NCBI RefSeq assembly: GCF_013393325.1
Contig: NZ_QJRC01000072.1
Span: 62,001-126,000 of the forward strand
Length of the DNA: 64,000 nucleotides
Origin: Pseudomonas hunanensis
GTDB lineage: Bacteria > Pseudomonadota > Gammaproteobacteria > Pseudomonadales > Pseudomonadaceae
Direction: 5' to 3'
Part shown: in pieces, positions 21,910-31,066 of the stretch
Layout: each line of letters begins with the position of its first letter
Position numbering within the stretch: the first letter of the stretch is position 1
The notes under the pieces: model-generated
Databases searched by the model: none
Told to the model about the DNA's origin: nothing
What the model saw: the letters and a program-made list of their open reading frames with translations, nothing else
Translations under genes and position numbers: made by a program

Positions 21910-23805
21910 ATGCCCACGACGTTTCAAGAGATCCCCCGCGAACGCCCGGTCACGCCGTTGCTCGACCGCGCTGACACGCCTGCCGGCCTGCGCCGGTTGG
22001 CCGAAGCCGACCTGGAGACCCTGGCCGACGAATTGCGCCAGGAACTGCTCTATACCGTGGGGCAGACCGGTGGGCACTTTGGTGCCGGTCTGGGCGTGAT
22101 CGAGCTGACCATCGCCCTGCACTACGTGTTCGACACCCCGGACGACCGGCTGGTGTGGGACGTGGGCCACCAGGCCTACCCGCACAAGATCCTCACCGGG
22201 CGCCGTAACCGCATGCTCAGCCTGCGCCAGAAGGACGGCATCGCCGCCTTCCCGCGCCGCAGCGAAAGCGAGTACGACACCTTTGGCGTCGGCCACTCCA
22301 GCACCTCCATCAGCGCCGCGCTGGGCATGGCCATTGCCGCCCGTCTGCAAAACAGTGCACGCAAGTCGATCGCGGTGATCGGCGATGGCGCGCTGACCGC
22401 CGGTATGGCCTTCGAGGCGTTGAACCACGCCCAGGAGGTCAACGCCGACATGCTGGTGATCCTCAACGACAACGACATGTCGATTTCGCGCAATGTCGGC
22501 GGCCTGTCCAACTACCTGGCCAAGATCCTCTCCAGCCGCACCTACGCGAGCATGCGCGAAGGCAGCAAGAAAGTGCTGTCGCGCCTGCCAGGTGCCTGGG
22601 AAATCGCCCGCCGCACCGAGGAGTACGCCAAGGGCATGCTGGTGCCAGGTACGCTGTTCGAAGAGCTGGGCTGGAACTACATCGGCCCGATCGACGGCCA
22701 CGACCTGCCGACCATGATCGCCACCTTGCGCAACATGCGTGACCTGAAGGGCCCGCAGTTCCTGCACGTGGTGACCAAGAAGGGCAAGGGCTTCGCCCCG
22801 GCCGAGGTCGACCCGATCGGCTACCACGCCATCACCAAGCTGGAGCCAGCCGACAAACCAGCCGCGCCGAAGAAAGTCAGCGGCCCGAAATATTCCGCCG
22901 TGTTCGGCCAGTGGCTGTGCGACATGGCCGCCGCCGATAACCGCCTGGTGGGCATTACCCCGGCGATGAAGGAAGGCTCGGACCTGGTCGACTTCAGCGA
23001 ACGCTACCCGCAACGCTACTTCGACGTGGCCATCGCCGAGCAGCACGCCGTGACCCTGGCGGCTGGCATGGCCTGCGAGGGCAGCAAGCCGGTGGTGGCG
23101 ATCTACTCCACCTTCCTGCAGCGTGCCTACGACCAGCTGATCCACGACGTGGCCGTGCAGAACCTCGACGTGCTGTTCGCCATCGACCGCGCCGGCCTGG
23201 TCGGCGAAGACGGCCCGACCCACGCCGGCAGCTACGACCTGTCGTACCTGCGCTGCATTCCGGGCATGCTGGTGATGACGCCTAGCGACGAGAACGAGCT
23301 GCGCAAGATGCTCAGCACCGGCCACCTGTACAACGGCCCAGCGGCCGTGCGCTACCCGCGTGGCACTGGCCCGAACGCGCCGATCAGCGGTGACCTGCAG
23401 CCACTGGAAATCGGCAAGGGCGTGGTTCGCCGCCAAGGCGAGAAAGTCGCCTTGCTGGTGTTCGGCGTGCAACTGGCCGAGGCCATGCAGGTGGCCGAGC
23501 AGATCAACGCCACGGTGGTCGACATGCGCTTCGTCAAGCCGCTGGACGAGGCCTTGGTGCTGGAGCTGGCTGGCAGCCACGAACTGCTGGTAACCATCGA
23601 AGAGAACGCCATCATGGGTGGTGCGGGCGCTGCCGTGGGTGAGTTCCTGGCCAGTCAGGCGGTGCTCAAGCCGCTGCTGCACCTGGGGCTGCCGGATATC
23701 TATGTCGAGCACGCCAAGCCTGCGCAAATGCTGGCAGAGTGCGGGCTGGATGCAGCCGGGATCGAGGCTTCGGTGAAGGCTCGCATGGCCAAGCTCGGGC
23801 TGTAA
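21910..23805 (+). CDS. dxs: 1-deoxy-D-xylulose-5-phosphate synthase
   Basis: A 631-residue thiamine-diphosphate enzyme catalysing the first step of the MEP pathway. Domain I has [32 protein letters not shown] and the ThDP motif [25 protein letters not shown]. Domain II has [18 protein letters not shown] and [15 protein letters not shown], and the C-terminal domain ends with the transketolase fold. ATG at 21910 is used; longer frames enter the ispA gene. It lies 106 bp after ispA. Confidence 0.97.
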   Translation: MPTTFQEIPRERPVTPLLDRADTPAGLRRLAEADLETLADELRQELLYTVGQTGGHFGAGLGVIELTIALHYVFDTPDDRLVWDVGHQAYPHKILTGRRNRMLSLRQKDGIAAFPRRSESEYDTFGVGHSSTSISAALGMAIAARLQNSARKSIAVIGDGALTAGMAFEALNHAQEVNADMLVILNDNDMSISRNVGGLSNYLAKILSSRTYASMREGSKKVLSRLPGAWEIARRTEEYAKGMLVPGTLFEELGWNYIGPIDGHDLPTMIATLRNMRDLKGPQFLHVVTKKGKGFAPAEVDPIGYHAITKLEPADKPAAPKKVSGPKYSAVFGQWLCDMAAADNRLVGITPAMKEGSDLVDFSERYPQRYFDVAIAEQHAVTLAAGMACEGSKPVVAIYSTFLQRAYDQLIHDVAVQNLDVLFAIDRAGLVGEDGPTHAGSYDLSYLRCIPGMLVMTPSDENELRKMLSTGHLYNGPAAVRYPRGTGPNAPISGDLQPLEIGKGVVRRQGEKVALLVFGVQLAEAMQVAEQINATVVDMRFVKPLDEALVLELAGSHELLVTIEENAIMGGAGAAVGEFLASQAVLKPLLHLGLPDIYVEHAKPAQMLAECGLDAAGIEASVKARMAKLGL

Positions 23806-23830
23806 CCCTCGGGGCCACTTTGCGGCCCAT

Positions 23831-23892
23831 CGCAACACAAGGCCGCTTCTACAGAGAAACGCGGACTCCTGTAGGAGCGGCCTTGTGTCGCG
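23831..23892. repeat. REP palindrome between dxs and btuB
   Basis: The 24-nt arms at 23831-23854 and 23869-23892 pair with two mismatches; the right arm reads CTGTAGGAGCGGCCTTGTGT. This is a widespread pseudomonad REP sequence. It probably forms the dxs message end. Confidence 0.88.
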
Positions 23893-23927
23893 ATCGAGGG
23901 CGCAGCCCTCGCAATATGGTACTGCCC

Positions 23928-25802
23928 ATGAAAACCCCAACCTTCGCCACCCTGCTCTGCCTCCCTCTTCCGCTGCTGGCCACTGAGCGCGACGACGCCC
24001 TCAAGCTCCCCGACGTATTGATCAGCGCCAGCCGCCAAGTCGAATCGCGCACCGCTACCAGCGCCGCCAACACCGTCTTTACCCGCACCGACATCGACCG
24101 CCTGCAACCCACCAGCGTCACCGACCTGCTCACCCGCGTGCCCGGCGTGCAGGTGGCACCTACCGGTGGCCGTGGCAGCCTGCCTGGCATCTTCATTCGC
24201 GGCACCAAGGCAGCACAAAGCCTGGTGCTGGTCGATGGCGTGCGCATCGCCAACGCCACCTCCGGCGACAGCGGCCTGCAGTTTCTCGACGTCGACCAGA
24301 TCGAGCGCATCGAAGTGCTACGCGGCTCGCGCTCGGCGGTGTACGGCAGCGATGCCATTGGCGGTGTGATCCAGATTTTCACCCGCCGTAGCAATGGCCC
24401 CGGCCTGCAGCCGCGCCTGCGCATGGCCGCTGGCAGCAACCAGACCTTTCAACGCAGCCTGGGGCTTTCTGGCGGCAACGATGCGACCCGCTTCAACCTG
24501 GGCGCCAGCCTGGATGAAACTGCCGGCATCGACTCGACCGGGCCGTCCTTCGACAGCGATGGCGACCACGATGCCTACCGCAACCGATCGCTCAACCTGA
24601 GCCTGAGCCATACGTTCAACGAACGTTTCGAGGCAGGTGTAAACCTGCTCGACAGCCGAGGGCGCAGTGAATACGACAATCCGTACGGGCGACTCGATGA
24701 AGATACCTGGCTGAGTTATCCACAACAGCCCTACACCGATTTCAGCGTCAGCAGCCTGGGCGGCTGGTTCGATGCCCAACTCAACGACGCCTGGCACTCG
24801 AGGCTGGAACTGGGCCACAGCGAAAACCGCGACGACAAACGCGACAAACTCAGCGACCAGCGCTTCATTTACAACACCTATCGTGATCAGGTCACCTGGC
24901 AGAACGATCTCGCCTTCGACGACCAAAACCAACTGATGCTCGGTGGCGATTGGTACGAGGAACGCTTCCATGGCACGGCGAACTTCAGCGAAGACAGCCG
25001 CTGGAACCGCGCCGCCTTCGCCCAGTACCGTTTTACCGGGGAACACTTCTCGAGCGAGCTCGGCGTACGTCACGACCGCAACCAACAGTACGGCGACCAG
25101 ACCACTTGGAACGCCAGCCTTACCCTTCCATTGAATTCCCGCAACGACCTACTGGCGTCTTACAGCGAAGGGTTTCGCGCCCCCACTTTCAATGACCTCT
25201 ACGACGTACAGTACGGTAACCCGGACCTGCGCCCCGAGCACTCGAAGAGTTACGAGCTGCAATGGCGCAGCCAACTGGCCAGCCATACCCGACTGGAAGC
25301 CTCGCTGTATCGCACCGACCTACGCGATGCGATCAACTACGACCCAACGCTCAGGCGACCCGGCAATGTCGACAATGCACGCATCAATGGCTTCGAGTTG
25401 TCGTTGCTGCAGGAGTGGGCTGGCTGGACCTCTCAGTTGGGGGTGAGCATGATTGATCCCCGAGACCGCGAAAGCGGACATACCCTGCAGCGACGCGCCC
25501 GTCGCACGTTGAACCTTGACCTGGATCGTCAGTTCGAACGCTTCAGCGTGGGCGCGAGCTGGCAGGCTGTCAGCGGCAGCTACGACGATCCATCGAACAA
25601 TGAGCACATAGGTGGCTATGGACTTGTCGGCCTACGAGGCGGCATGCGCCTGACGACGGATGTAAAGCTTGAACTGAAGCTCGACAACCTGTTGGACAAA
25701 CAGTACAGCCGAGCCATGTACAGCTTCGATGGCAGCCAGTACGGCTACCGCGAAGAAGGCCGCACGCTGCTGTTCAGCGTTACCTGGACGCCGGTGCTTT
25801 AG
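23928..25802 (+). CDS. btuB: TonB-dependent cobalamin receptor
   Basis: A 624-residue outer-membrane receptor of the BtuB group. After a signal peptide (TLLCLPLPLLA) come the TonB-box-like region LPDVLISASRQVESRTA, the plug motifs TDLLTRVPGVQVAPTGGRG and RIEVLRGSRSAVYGSDAIGGVI, and a barrel ending FSVTWTPVL. An in-frame ATG at 23916 would add four residues. No cobalamin riboswitch is seen in the short upstream gap. It converges on and overlaps btuF by 23 bp. It presumably imports vitamin B12, which EutBC needs. Confidence 0.85.
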   Translation: MKTPTFATLLCLPLPLLATERDDALKLPDVLISASRQVESRTATSAANTVFTRTDIDRLQPTSVTDLLTRVPGVQVAPTGGRGSLPGIFIRGTKAAQSLVLVDGVRIANATSGDSGLQFLDVDQIERIEVLRGSRSAVYGSDAIGGVIQIFTRRSNGPGLQPRLRMAAGSNQTFQRSLGLSGGNDATRFNLGASLDETAGIDSTGPSFDSDGDHDAYRNRSLNLSLSHTFNERFEAGVNLLDSRGRSEYDNPYGRLDEDTWLSYPQQPYTDFSVSSLGGWFDAQLNDAWHSRLELGHSENRDDKRDKLSDQRFIYNTYRDQVTWQNDLAFDDQNQLMLGGDWYEERFHGTANFSEDSRWNRAAFAQYRFTGEHFSSELGVRHDRNQQYGDQTTWNASLTLPLNSRNDLLASYSEGFRAPTFNDLYDVQYGNPDLRPEHSKSYELQWRSQLASHTRLEASLYRTDLRDAINYDPTLRRPGNVDNARINGFELSLLQEWAGWTSQLGVSMIDPRDRESGHTLQRRARRTLNLDLDRQFERFSVGASWQAVSGSYDDPSNNEHIGGYGLVGLRGGMRLTTDVKLELKLDNLLDKQYSRAMYSFDGSQYGYREEGRTLLFSVTWTPVL

Positions 25803-26592
25803 CCGCGAGCAACGCGCACAGGCGGGCGGTGGCCTCGATCATCTGCCCGCTGGGGCGCTCCAGACCTTTGTCAGGCACCACCAGCAGGCGCCCATCAGCC
25901 ACGGCTCGAAGCTGCGGCCAGGCCTTCCAGCTGGCCAACTGTGCCTGATCGCCGGCCAGGATGACCTGCGGATCACGCAGCAGTACAGACTCCACACTCA
26001 CCTGCGGTGCCGGCTGGCTGAGGTCGGCAAATACGTTGCGCGCCCCGCACACGGCCAGGGCGTCGCTCACCACCTGGCGGCCACCGAGCGTGTACAACGG
26101 CCTATCCCACACTTGATAGAACACCTGCAAGGGTTCGTCTCGCCCATACTGCTGGCGCAGCTGCTGCAGCCGCTTGCGCAGGGCTTGAGCGTACGCGTGG
26201 CCTTGCTCGGCACGCCCAATGCGCCCGGCAATGGCCTCGATCTGCTCGATCAGTTGGTCGATGTCATGGGGTTCGGCACTGAAGGTGGCAATGCCCAGGC
26301 GCTTGAGCTGGTCGCGCTGGGCGGGCGATACGCTGCCAGGCCACAGCAACAACAAGTCGGGGCGCAGGCTGAGCAAACGCTCCATGTCCAGCTGCCCTTG
26401 GCGCCCGACCGAGGGCAAGTCGCCCAGGGCAGCCGGCCGTTCGCCACCGTCGAGCACGCCCACCAACAAGTCGTCGGCCTGCAGCTCAAGCATGATTTCA
26501 GTCATGGAGGGGGCCAGGCTGACCACCCGCAAGGGGTCGGCGGCCAGCGCGGTGCAGGCTAACAGCGCCAGCAGGCCAGGCAGCAGGCGCAT
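25780..26592 (-). CDS. btuF: periplasmic cobalamin-binding protein
   Basis: A 270-residue class III solute-binding protein with a signal peptide (LLPGLLALLACTALA). Typical sequence: RVVSLAPSMTEIMLELQADDLLVGV, RPDLLLLWPGS, YTLGGRQVVSDALAVCGARNVFADL and DPQVILAGD. It would deliver cobalamin from BtuB to an inner-membrane ABC transporter, whose genes are not in the window. It starts exactly at the stop of the membrane-protein gene upstream (ATG within the TGATG overlap at 26592), so it is coupled to that gene and to ribA. Confidence 0.83.
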   Translation of the reverse strand: MRLLPGLLALLACTALAADPLRVVSLAPSMTEIMLELQADDLLVGVLDGGERPAALGDLPSVGRQGQLDMERLLSLRPDLLLLWPGSVSPAQRDQLKRLGIATFSAEPHDIDQLIEQIEAIAGRIGRAEQGHAYAQALRKRLQQLRQQYGRDEPLQVFYQVWDRPLYTLGGRQVVSDALAVCGARNVFADLSQPAPQVSVESVLLRDPQVILAGDQAQLASWKAWPQLRAVADGRLLVVPDKGLERPSGQMIEATARLCALLAAKAPASR

Positions 26593-27011
26593 CAGCCGAG
26601 CTGACGCGGAATACGATAGAGGTACAGCACTACCACCGTGGACAATGCCAGCAGGATCTGCGGCACCGCCTCCAGACCGACAAGCACCGTCAGCGCTGCG
26701 ACCCAGGCTGGGAAGCAGGCATACAGCATGGCCACGCGCCGTACCCGCGCCAGTTCGATCCAGGCGCCAGGTTCTTCGCCCGTGCCGAGCACTTTGGAGG
26801 TGGCGATCAGTGCACGCTTGTAGGCGCCGAAGCGCGGCAAGCTGAGGAACATGGTGGCCGCACCGGCGATGAACAGTGGCATGGCCAGCACCGGGATCAG
26901 CGCATCACCACCACCAAAGGCCCAGGCCATGACCGGCAGCGGCACCAGGCCCACGGCCAGGTACTGCCACCAGGCCAGCGCCAGGCGCCGCTTGACCTCG
27001 GCGCGTGTCAC
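26592..27011 (-). CDS. small membrane protein of unknown function between ribA and btuF
   Basis: A 139-residue protein with about four membrane segments ([70 protein letters not shown]). It begins with GTG at 27011, overlapping the ribA stop (GTGA), and ends in overlap with btuF. I do not recognise the family. Its tight coupling between a riboflavin enzyme and a cobalamin-binding protein is conserved-looking but unexplained; a role in cobalamin or flavin transport is only a guess. Confidence 0.72.
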   Translation of the reverse strand: MTRAEVKRRLALAWWQYLAVGLVPLPVMAWAFGGGDALIPVLAMPLFIAGAATMFLSLPRFGAYKRALIATSKVLGTGEEPGAWIELARVRRVAMLYACFPAWVAALTVLVGLEAVPQILLALSTVVVLYLYRIPRQLG

Positions 27012-27625
27012 GCCTGTGGCGCCTCGCCCTGGTGCTCGTTGCCCAGCATGTGGCCCAACTTGCCGGCCTTGGTCGCCAGGTAGTAACGGTTGTGCGGGTT
27101 GTGCCCGGTGTGCAGCGGCACACGCTCGGCAACCACGATATTCATGTCGGTCAGGGCTTTGACCTTGCGTGGGTTGTTGGTCATCAGGCGCAGCGACTTC
27201 ACGCCCAAGTGCTCGAGCATCGGCAGGCACATGGCGTAGTCACGCTGGTCGGCGGCAAAGCCCAGACGCTCGTTGGCTTCGACGGTGTCGGCGCCGCCAT
27301 CCTGCAGTTCGTAGGCACGGATCTTGTTCAGCAGGCCGATGCCACGGCCTTCTTGACGCAGGTACAGCAGCACGCCACGGCCTTCGCGGGCGATGGCCTG
27401 CAGCGCGGCTTCCAGCTGCGAGCCGCAATCGCAGCGCTGGCTGAACAGGGCATCGCCGGTCAGGCACTCGGAGTGCAGGCGCCCCAGCACCGGCTGGCCG
27501 TCCGCGATATCACCCAGGCTGAGCACCACATGCTCACGGCCAGTGGCTTCGTCGAGAAAGCCATGCATGGTGAAGGTCGCGAAGGGAGTCGGGAGTTTAG
27601 AGGCGGCAACAAAGACGACGGGCAC
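27008..27625 (-). CDS. ribA: GTP cyclohydrolase II
   Basis: A 205-residue enzyme opening the GTP ring as the first step of riboflavin synthesis. Zinc ligands Cys54, Cys65 and Cys67 are in [18 protein letters not shown]; the catalytic segment [21 protein letters not shown] and the phosphate-binding [10 protein letters not shown] are intact. It starts with GTG at 27625 after CAGGAGCACAAC. Because the RibA-like domain of ribBX (31067-32158) lacks these residues, this is the functional GTP cyclohydrolase in the window. Confidence 0.96.
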   Translation of the reverse strand: MPVVFVAASKLPTPFATFTMHGFLDEATGREHVVLSLGDIADGQPVLGRLHSECLTGDALFSQRCDCGSQLEAALQAIAREGRGVLLYLRQEGRGIGLLNKIRAYELQDGGADTVEANERLGFAADQRDYAMCLPMLEHLGVKSLRLMTNNPRKVKALTDMNIVVAERVPLHTGHNPHNRYYLATKAGKLGHMLGNEHQGEAPQA

Positions 27626-27754
27626 GTTGTGCTCCTGGAATAAGTTGAAAATTTCTCGTGGGCCGATTGTATCAGCAGGTAGCGGAATGTGGGCCGGCTC
27701 AATACCGTGGGTTAAGATCGAAAAGTTCGATGCTTAGGTCAAGCAGGCCCGGCT

Positions 27755-28498
27755 TCAATGGGGTTTGCTATCGGCACTGAACGGATACGGCTGCTTCCAG
27801 CGTTCGAAGATCGGCTTCAGTTCGCCGCTGCGTACCAGCTCGGCCATGCGCTTGTCGAACAGGTCGCACAGAGCCTTGGCCTGGTCGTTGCGGGCGAAAG
27901 CCAGGTACAGCGGCAGTTCGGCCACATGGGTACGACGGAAGCGCTCGGGCTGCGAAGACTGGCTCAGGACATAATCGACTTCGGTCTGCGCATCGATGTA
28001 GAAGTCCACGCGATCATGCTCGAGCATCGGCAAGATGCCTTCACGGCGCTGAATCTCGCGAAATTCGTGCACATCAGGCAAGTAGCTGCCGTAGTCGTAG
28101 CCACGCACCCAGGCCAAGCGATATTTGCCCACGTTCTGCGGTGTAGGCACTGGCTTGCTGGCCAGCCCCAGGGCGTAGATATGGTCCATGTCGAAGTGCC
28201 AGCGCGGGTACAGATTGTCGTCGTTTTCTTCCTTGTACGAGCCAACCCAGGCATCAGCCTCGCCGCGCTTCACCAGGCCGACCGCACGGCTGTAGGGCGC
28301 GCTCTGGGTAACCACCTTGACTCCGGCCGGCTCGAACACCTTGCGCAACACGTCCCAGGCCACCCCGGTACCGTCGGCGTTGGTGTAGTCGAGCCACTCC
28401 TCGCTGACCAGATGGATCTGCTTGGGTACGCCTTCGGCAGCGCTCACCCACGGGGCGACACTCAGCAGCATTGCCAGCAGCACAGTCCTTATGGCCAT
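27755..28498 (-). CDS. periplasmic solute-binding protein (SBP_bac_3 type)
   Basis: A 247-residue protein with signal peptide (TVLLAMLLSVAPWVSAAEG). The family 3 amino-acid-binding fold is visible in YTNADGTGVAWDVLRKVFEPAGVKV, YSRAVGLVKRGEADAWVGSYKEE, and the closing FDKRMAELVRSGELKPIFERW. No permease or ATPase genes are adjacent, so it could be a sensor-like or orphan binding protein. The ligand is unknown. Confidence 0.82.
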   Translation of the reverse strand: MAIRTVLLAMLLSVAPWVSAAEGVPKQIHLVSEEWLDYTNADGTGVAWDVLRKVFEPAGVKVVTQSAPYSRAVGLVKRGEADAWVGSYKEENDDNLYPRWHFDMDHIYALGLASKPVPTPQNVGKYRLAWVRGYDYGSYLPDVHEFREIQRREGILPMLEHDRVDFYIDAQTEVDYVLSQSSQPERFRRTHVAELPLYLAFARNDQAKALCDLFDKRMAELVRSGELKPIFERWKQPYPFSADSKPH

Positions 28499-28514
28499 TC
28501 ACGCGCTCCCTGTT

Positions 28515-29018
28515 TCAGGCAACCGCCCACACCAGAACCTGCATGCCCAGCCAGGCGAAAACACCGGCCAGGATATCGTCGAGCATGATGCCGACACCCC
28601 CGTGCACATGGCGGTCGATCCAGCGGATTGGCCACGGCTTGAGGATGTCGAAGAAGCGGAACATCAGGAACCCTGCCAGCAGCCACTGCCAGCCTTCCGG
28701 CACTAGCCAGAGGGTGATCCACATGCCGACAATCTCGTCCCAGACAATGCCTTCATGGTCGTGTACGCGCAAGTCATTGGCAACTTTGCCGCACAACCAG
28801 AAGCCAAACAGCATGCTGACGCCGAGCAACAGCCAGTAACCCCAGTCGGGCAGCATCTGCCACAGCGGGATGAACGGTATGGCAACCAGCGAGCCCCAGG
28901 TACCCGGTGCCTTGGGCAAGGTGCCGGAACCGAAGCCAAACGCGATGAAGTGCCATGGGTTGCGCCAGACCGAGGGCGGAACGAACTCCGCAGGCACCTG
29001 ATTGGGGTGATCGGTCAC
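28515..29018 (-). CDS. pgpA: phosphatidylglycerophosphatase A
   Basis: A 167-residue inner-membrane enzyme removing phosphate from phosphatidylglycerophosphate. Family sequence includes FIAFGFGSGTLPKAPGTWGSL, GIVWDEIVGMWIT (acidic metal site) and FRFFDILKPWPIRWIDRHVHGGVGIMLDDILAG. The start overlaps the thiL stop by 4 bp. It is the last gene of the nrdR-rib-nusB-thiL block. Confidence 0.95.
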   Translation of the reverse strand: MTDHPNQVPAEFVPPSVWRNPWHFIAFGFGSGTLPKAPGTWGSLVAIPFIPLWQMLPDWGYWLLLGVSMLFGFWLCGKVANDLRVHDHEGIVWDEIVGMWITLWLVPEGWQWLLAGFLMFRFFDILKPWPIRWIDRHVHGGVGIMLDDILAGVFAWLGMQVLVWAVA

Positions 29019-29983
29019 GGTGTCTCCCTAAAGTGTTGATAGCCCCGCTGAACGGGGGTGATGTCCTGGCCTTGCGCGTCGCGCAAGGTCACGCCCTGCC
29101 CTTCGAGCACTCGGCCGATGGTATGCACTTCGATAGTGTCGAAGGCAGCCAGGGGCGCGAGCGCCTCGGGCGGCAAAGTGAAGGCCAGTACGTAATCGTC
29201 GCCACCGGTGAGCGCTGCCCGCACCGCAGCTTCACGACCGAGGAAGGCTTCCAAAGCAGGAGACACTGGTACTTGCGCCAGGTTCACCTCCAGCGCAACG
29301 CCGGACGCCTTGGCGATATGCCCACAATCGGCGAGCAACCCGTCGGAGATATCCAGTGCCGCTGTGGCCCGGCCACGCAGCAGTGCACCAAGGGTGAGCT
29401 GTGGCATTGGCGACCAGTAGTGGGCCAACAACGGCTCGGCTTGCGCAGCCGGCGCCTCGCGCTCACCGAGTACCAGCGGCAATGCACCGGCAGCCTTGCC
29501 CAGCGAACCACCGACACACAGCAGGTCGCCAGGCCGTGCGCCGCTGCGGCGCAAGGCCTGGCCTACCGGCACGCGACCAAACACGGTCACAGTGATACTC
29601 AACGGGCCGCGAGTGGTGTCGCCACCAATCAGGCTCATGCGGCAACGCTGGGCCATGCGGCTGAGGCCGTCGGCATAGGCCGACAGCCAGCCAGGGCCAA
29701 CGTCAGGCAGGGTCAGGGCGAGGGTAAAGCCGATTGCAGTCGCGCCCATGGCTGCCAGGTCACTGGCCGCCACGGCCAACGAACGCTGGCCGAGCAGCAA
29801 CGGATCGCAAGCAACAGGAAAATGCACCCCGGCGACCAGGGTGTCGGTGGACACCGCCAGTTGCTCACCGGGGGGAAGATCCAGCAGGGCGCAGTCGTCG
29901 CCGATCCCCAGGGCCACGCCCTCGCCGCCCTGCGCACAGGGCGCGGCGGCGAAGTAATGGTTGATCAGCTCGAACTCACCCAT
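29015..29983 (-). CDS. thiL: thiamine-monophosphate kinase
   Basis: A 322-residue ATP-dependent kinase making thiamine diphosphate. It starts MGEFELINHYFA, with the conserved GIGDDCALLD, SVDTLVAGVHFP-like STDTLVAGVHFP, LAAMGATAIGFTLALTLP, GGDTTRGPLSITVTVFG and ALDISDGLLADCGHIA. The upstream neighbour is nusB (18 bp), the downstream neighbour pgpA (overlapping). It supplies the cofactor used by Dxs elsewhere in the window. Confidence 0.96.
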   Translation of the reverse strand: MGEFELINHYFAAAPCAQGGEGVALGIGDDCALLDLPPGEQLAVSTDTLVAGVHFPVACDPLLLGQRSLAVAASDLAAMGATAIGFTLALTLPDVGPGWLSAYADGLSRMAQRCRMSLIGGDTTRGPLSITVTVFGRVPVGQALRRSGARPGDLLCVGGSLGKAAGALPLVLGEREAPAAQAEPLLAHYWSPMPQLTLGALLRGRATAALDISDGLLADCGHIAKASGVALEVNLAQVPVSPALEAFLGREAAVRAALTGGDDYVLAFTLPPEALAPLAAFDTIEVHTIGRVLEGQGVTLRDAQGQDITPVQRGYQHFRETP

Positions 29984-30001
29984 GGCCAGGCTGCGCCAGG
30001 A

Positions 30002-30502
30002 TCAGCGCTTGTTCGCCTTGACTTCTGCTTCACGCAGGGCCGGGGCGAGCTTGTCCAGCACGCCGTTGACGAACTTGTGGCCGTCGGTGGCACCGAAGAC
30101 CTTGGCCAGCTCCACGCCTTCGTTGATCACCACGCGGTACGGAACGTCGACGCGCTTGATCAGCTCCCAGGTGGACAGGCGCAGCACGGCCAGCTCGACC
30201 GGGTCGAGCTCTTCCAGTGCGATGGTCATGCAAGGCACCAGTGCCTTGTCGATTTCGCCCTTGATTGCCGGGACCCCGTGCAGGATCTCGCGGAAATAGG
30301 CACCGTCGACATCGGTGAAATCGTTATCGACCCGGAACTGCGCTTCGATCTCGTTCAGCGAATGCTGGGCCATGTGCCACTGGTAGAGGGCCTGGGTCGC
30401 GAGCTTGCGGGCTTCGCGGCGCTTGGCGCTCTTGGAGGGCTTGCCGGCATCCGCAGGTTTTGGATCGCGCGGGTTGAAACGATCGCTTTCGTCGCTAATC
30501 AC
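30002..30502 (-). CDS. nusB: transcription antitermination factor NusB
   Basis: A 166-residue all-helical protein. After a charged N-terminal tail rich in Lys/Arg come [23 protein letters not shown], a central YFREILHGV and [33 protein letters not shown], typical of NusB. It acts with NusE on boxA RNA, especially in rRNA operons. Its start overlaps the ribH stop by 4 bp, the common ribH-nusB arrangement. Confidence 0.96.
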
Positions 30503-30975
30503 TTGGCCTCCAACTGCGCCAGCAGGCTGACCATTTCCAGAGCGGACAGGGCAGCTTCAGCACCTTTGTTGCCAGCTTTGGTGCCGGAACGCTCGATGGC
30601 TTGCTCGATGGAGTCGACGGTCAGTACGCCGAAGGCCACCGGTACACCGAACTCCATGGACACCTGGGCCAGGCCCTTGGTGCATTCGCCCGCCACGTAT
30701 TCGAAGTGCGGGGTACCACCACGAATCACGGCGCCCAGGGCGATGATCGCGTCGTAGGCGCCTTGCTGGGCGACCTTCTGTGCTACCAGCGGGATCTCGA
30801 ATGCACCGGGGGCACGGATGATGGTGATGTCGCTTTCGCTGACACCGTGGCGAACCAGGGCATCAACGGCACCGCTTACCAGGCTTTCGACGACGAAGCT
30901 GTTGAAGCGGCCAACCACCAAAGCATAGCGACCTTTGGGGGCGATGAAGGTACCTTCGATGGTCTTCAGGGTCAT
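30499..30975 (-). CDS. ribH: 6,7-dimethyl-8-ribityllumazine synthase
   Basis: A 158-residue enzyme that condenses the RibB product with the ribitylaminopyrimidine. The phosphate-binding and catalytic regions are visible: [58 protein letters not shown] and [27 protein letters not shown]. It lies 91 bp downstream of ribBX on the same strand. Confidence 0.97.
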
Positions 30976-31066
30976 TCCGATATTCTCATCTTCAAGAGCG
31001 AGGCCGCATACAAGCGGCCTCGACAGGGGGCTGGACTCGAGCAGAGGGCGTCAATGCCGCCTCAAG

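Noticed and set aside
23806..23927. Possible cobalamin riboswitch upstream of btuB
   Set aside because: The gap is only 122 bp and is mostly filled by a REP palindrome; the conserved B12-box was not found.
21859..23940. Long minus-strand open frame opposite dxs
   Set aside because: Antisense shadow of dxs with repetitive His/Gln/Val-rich sequence.
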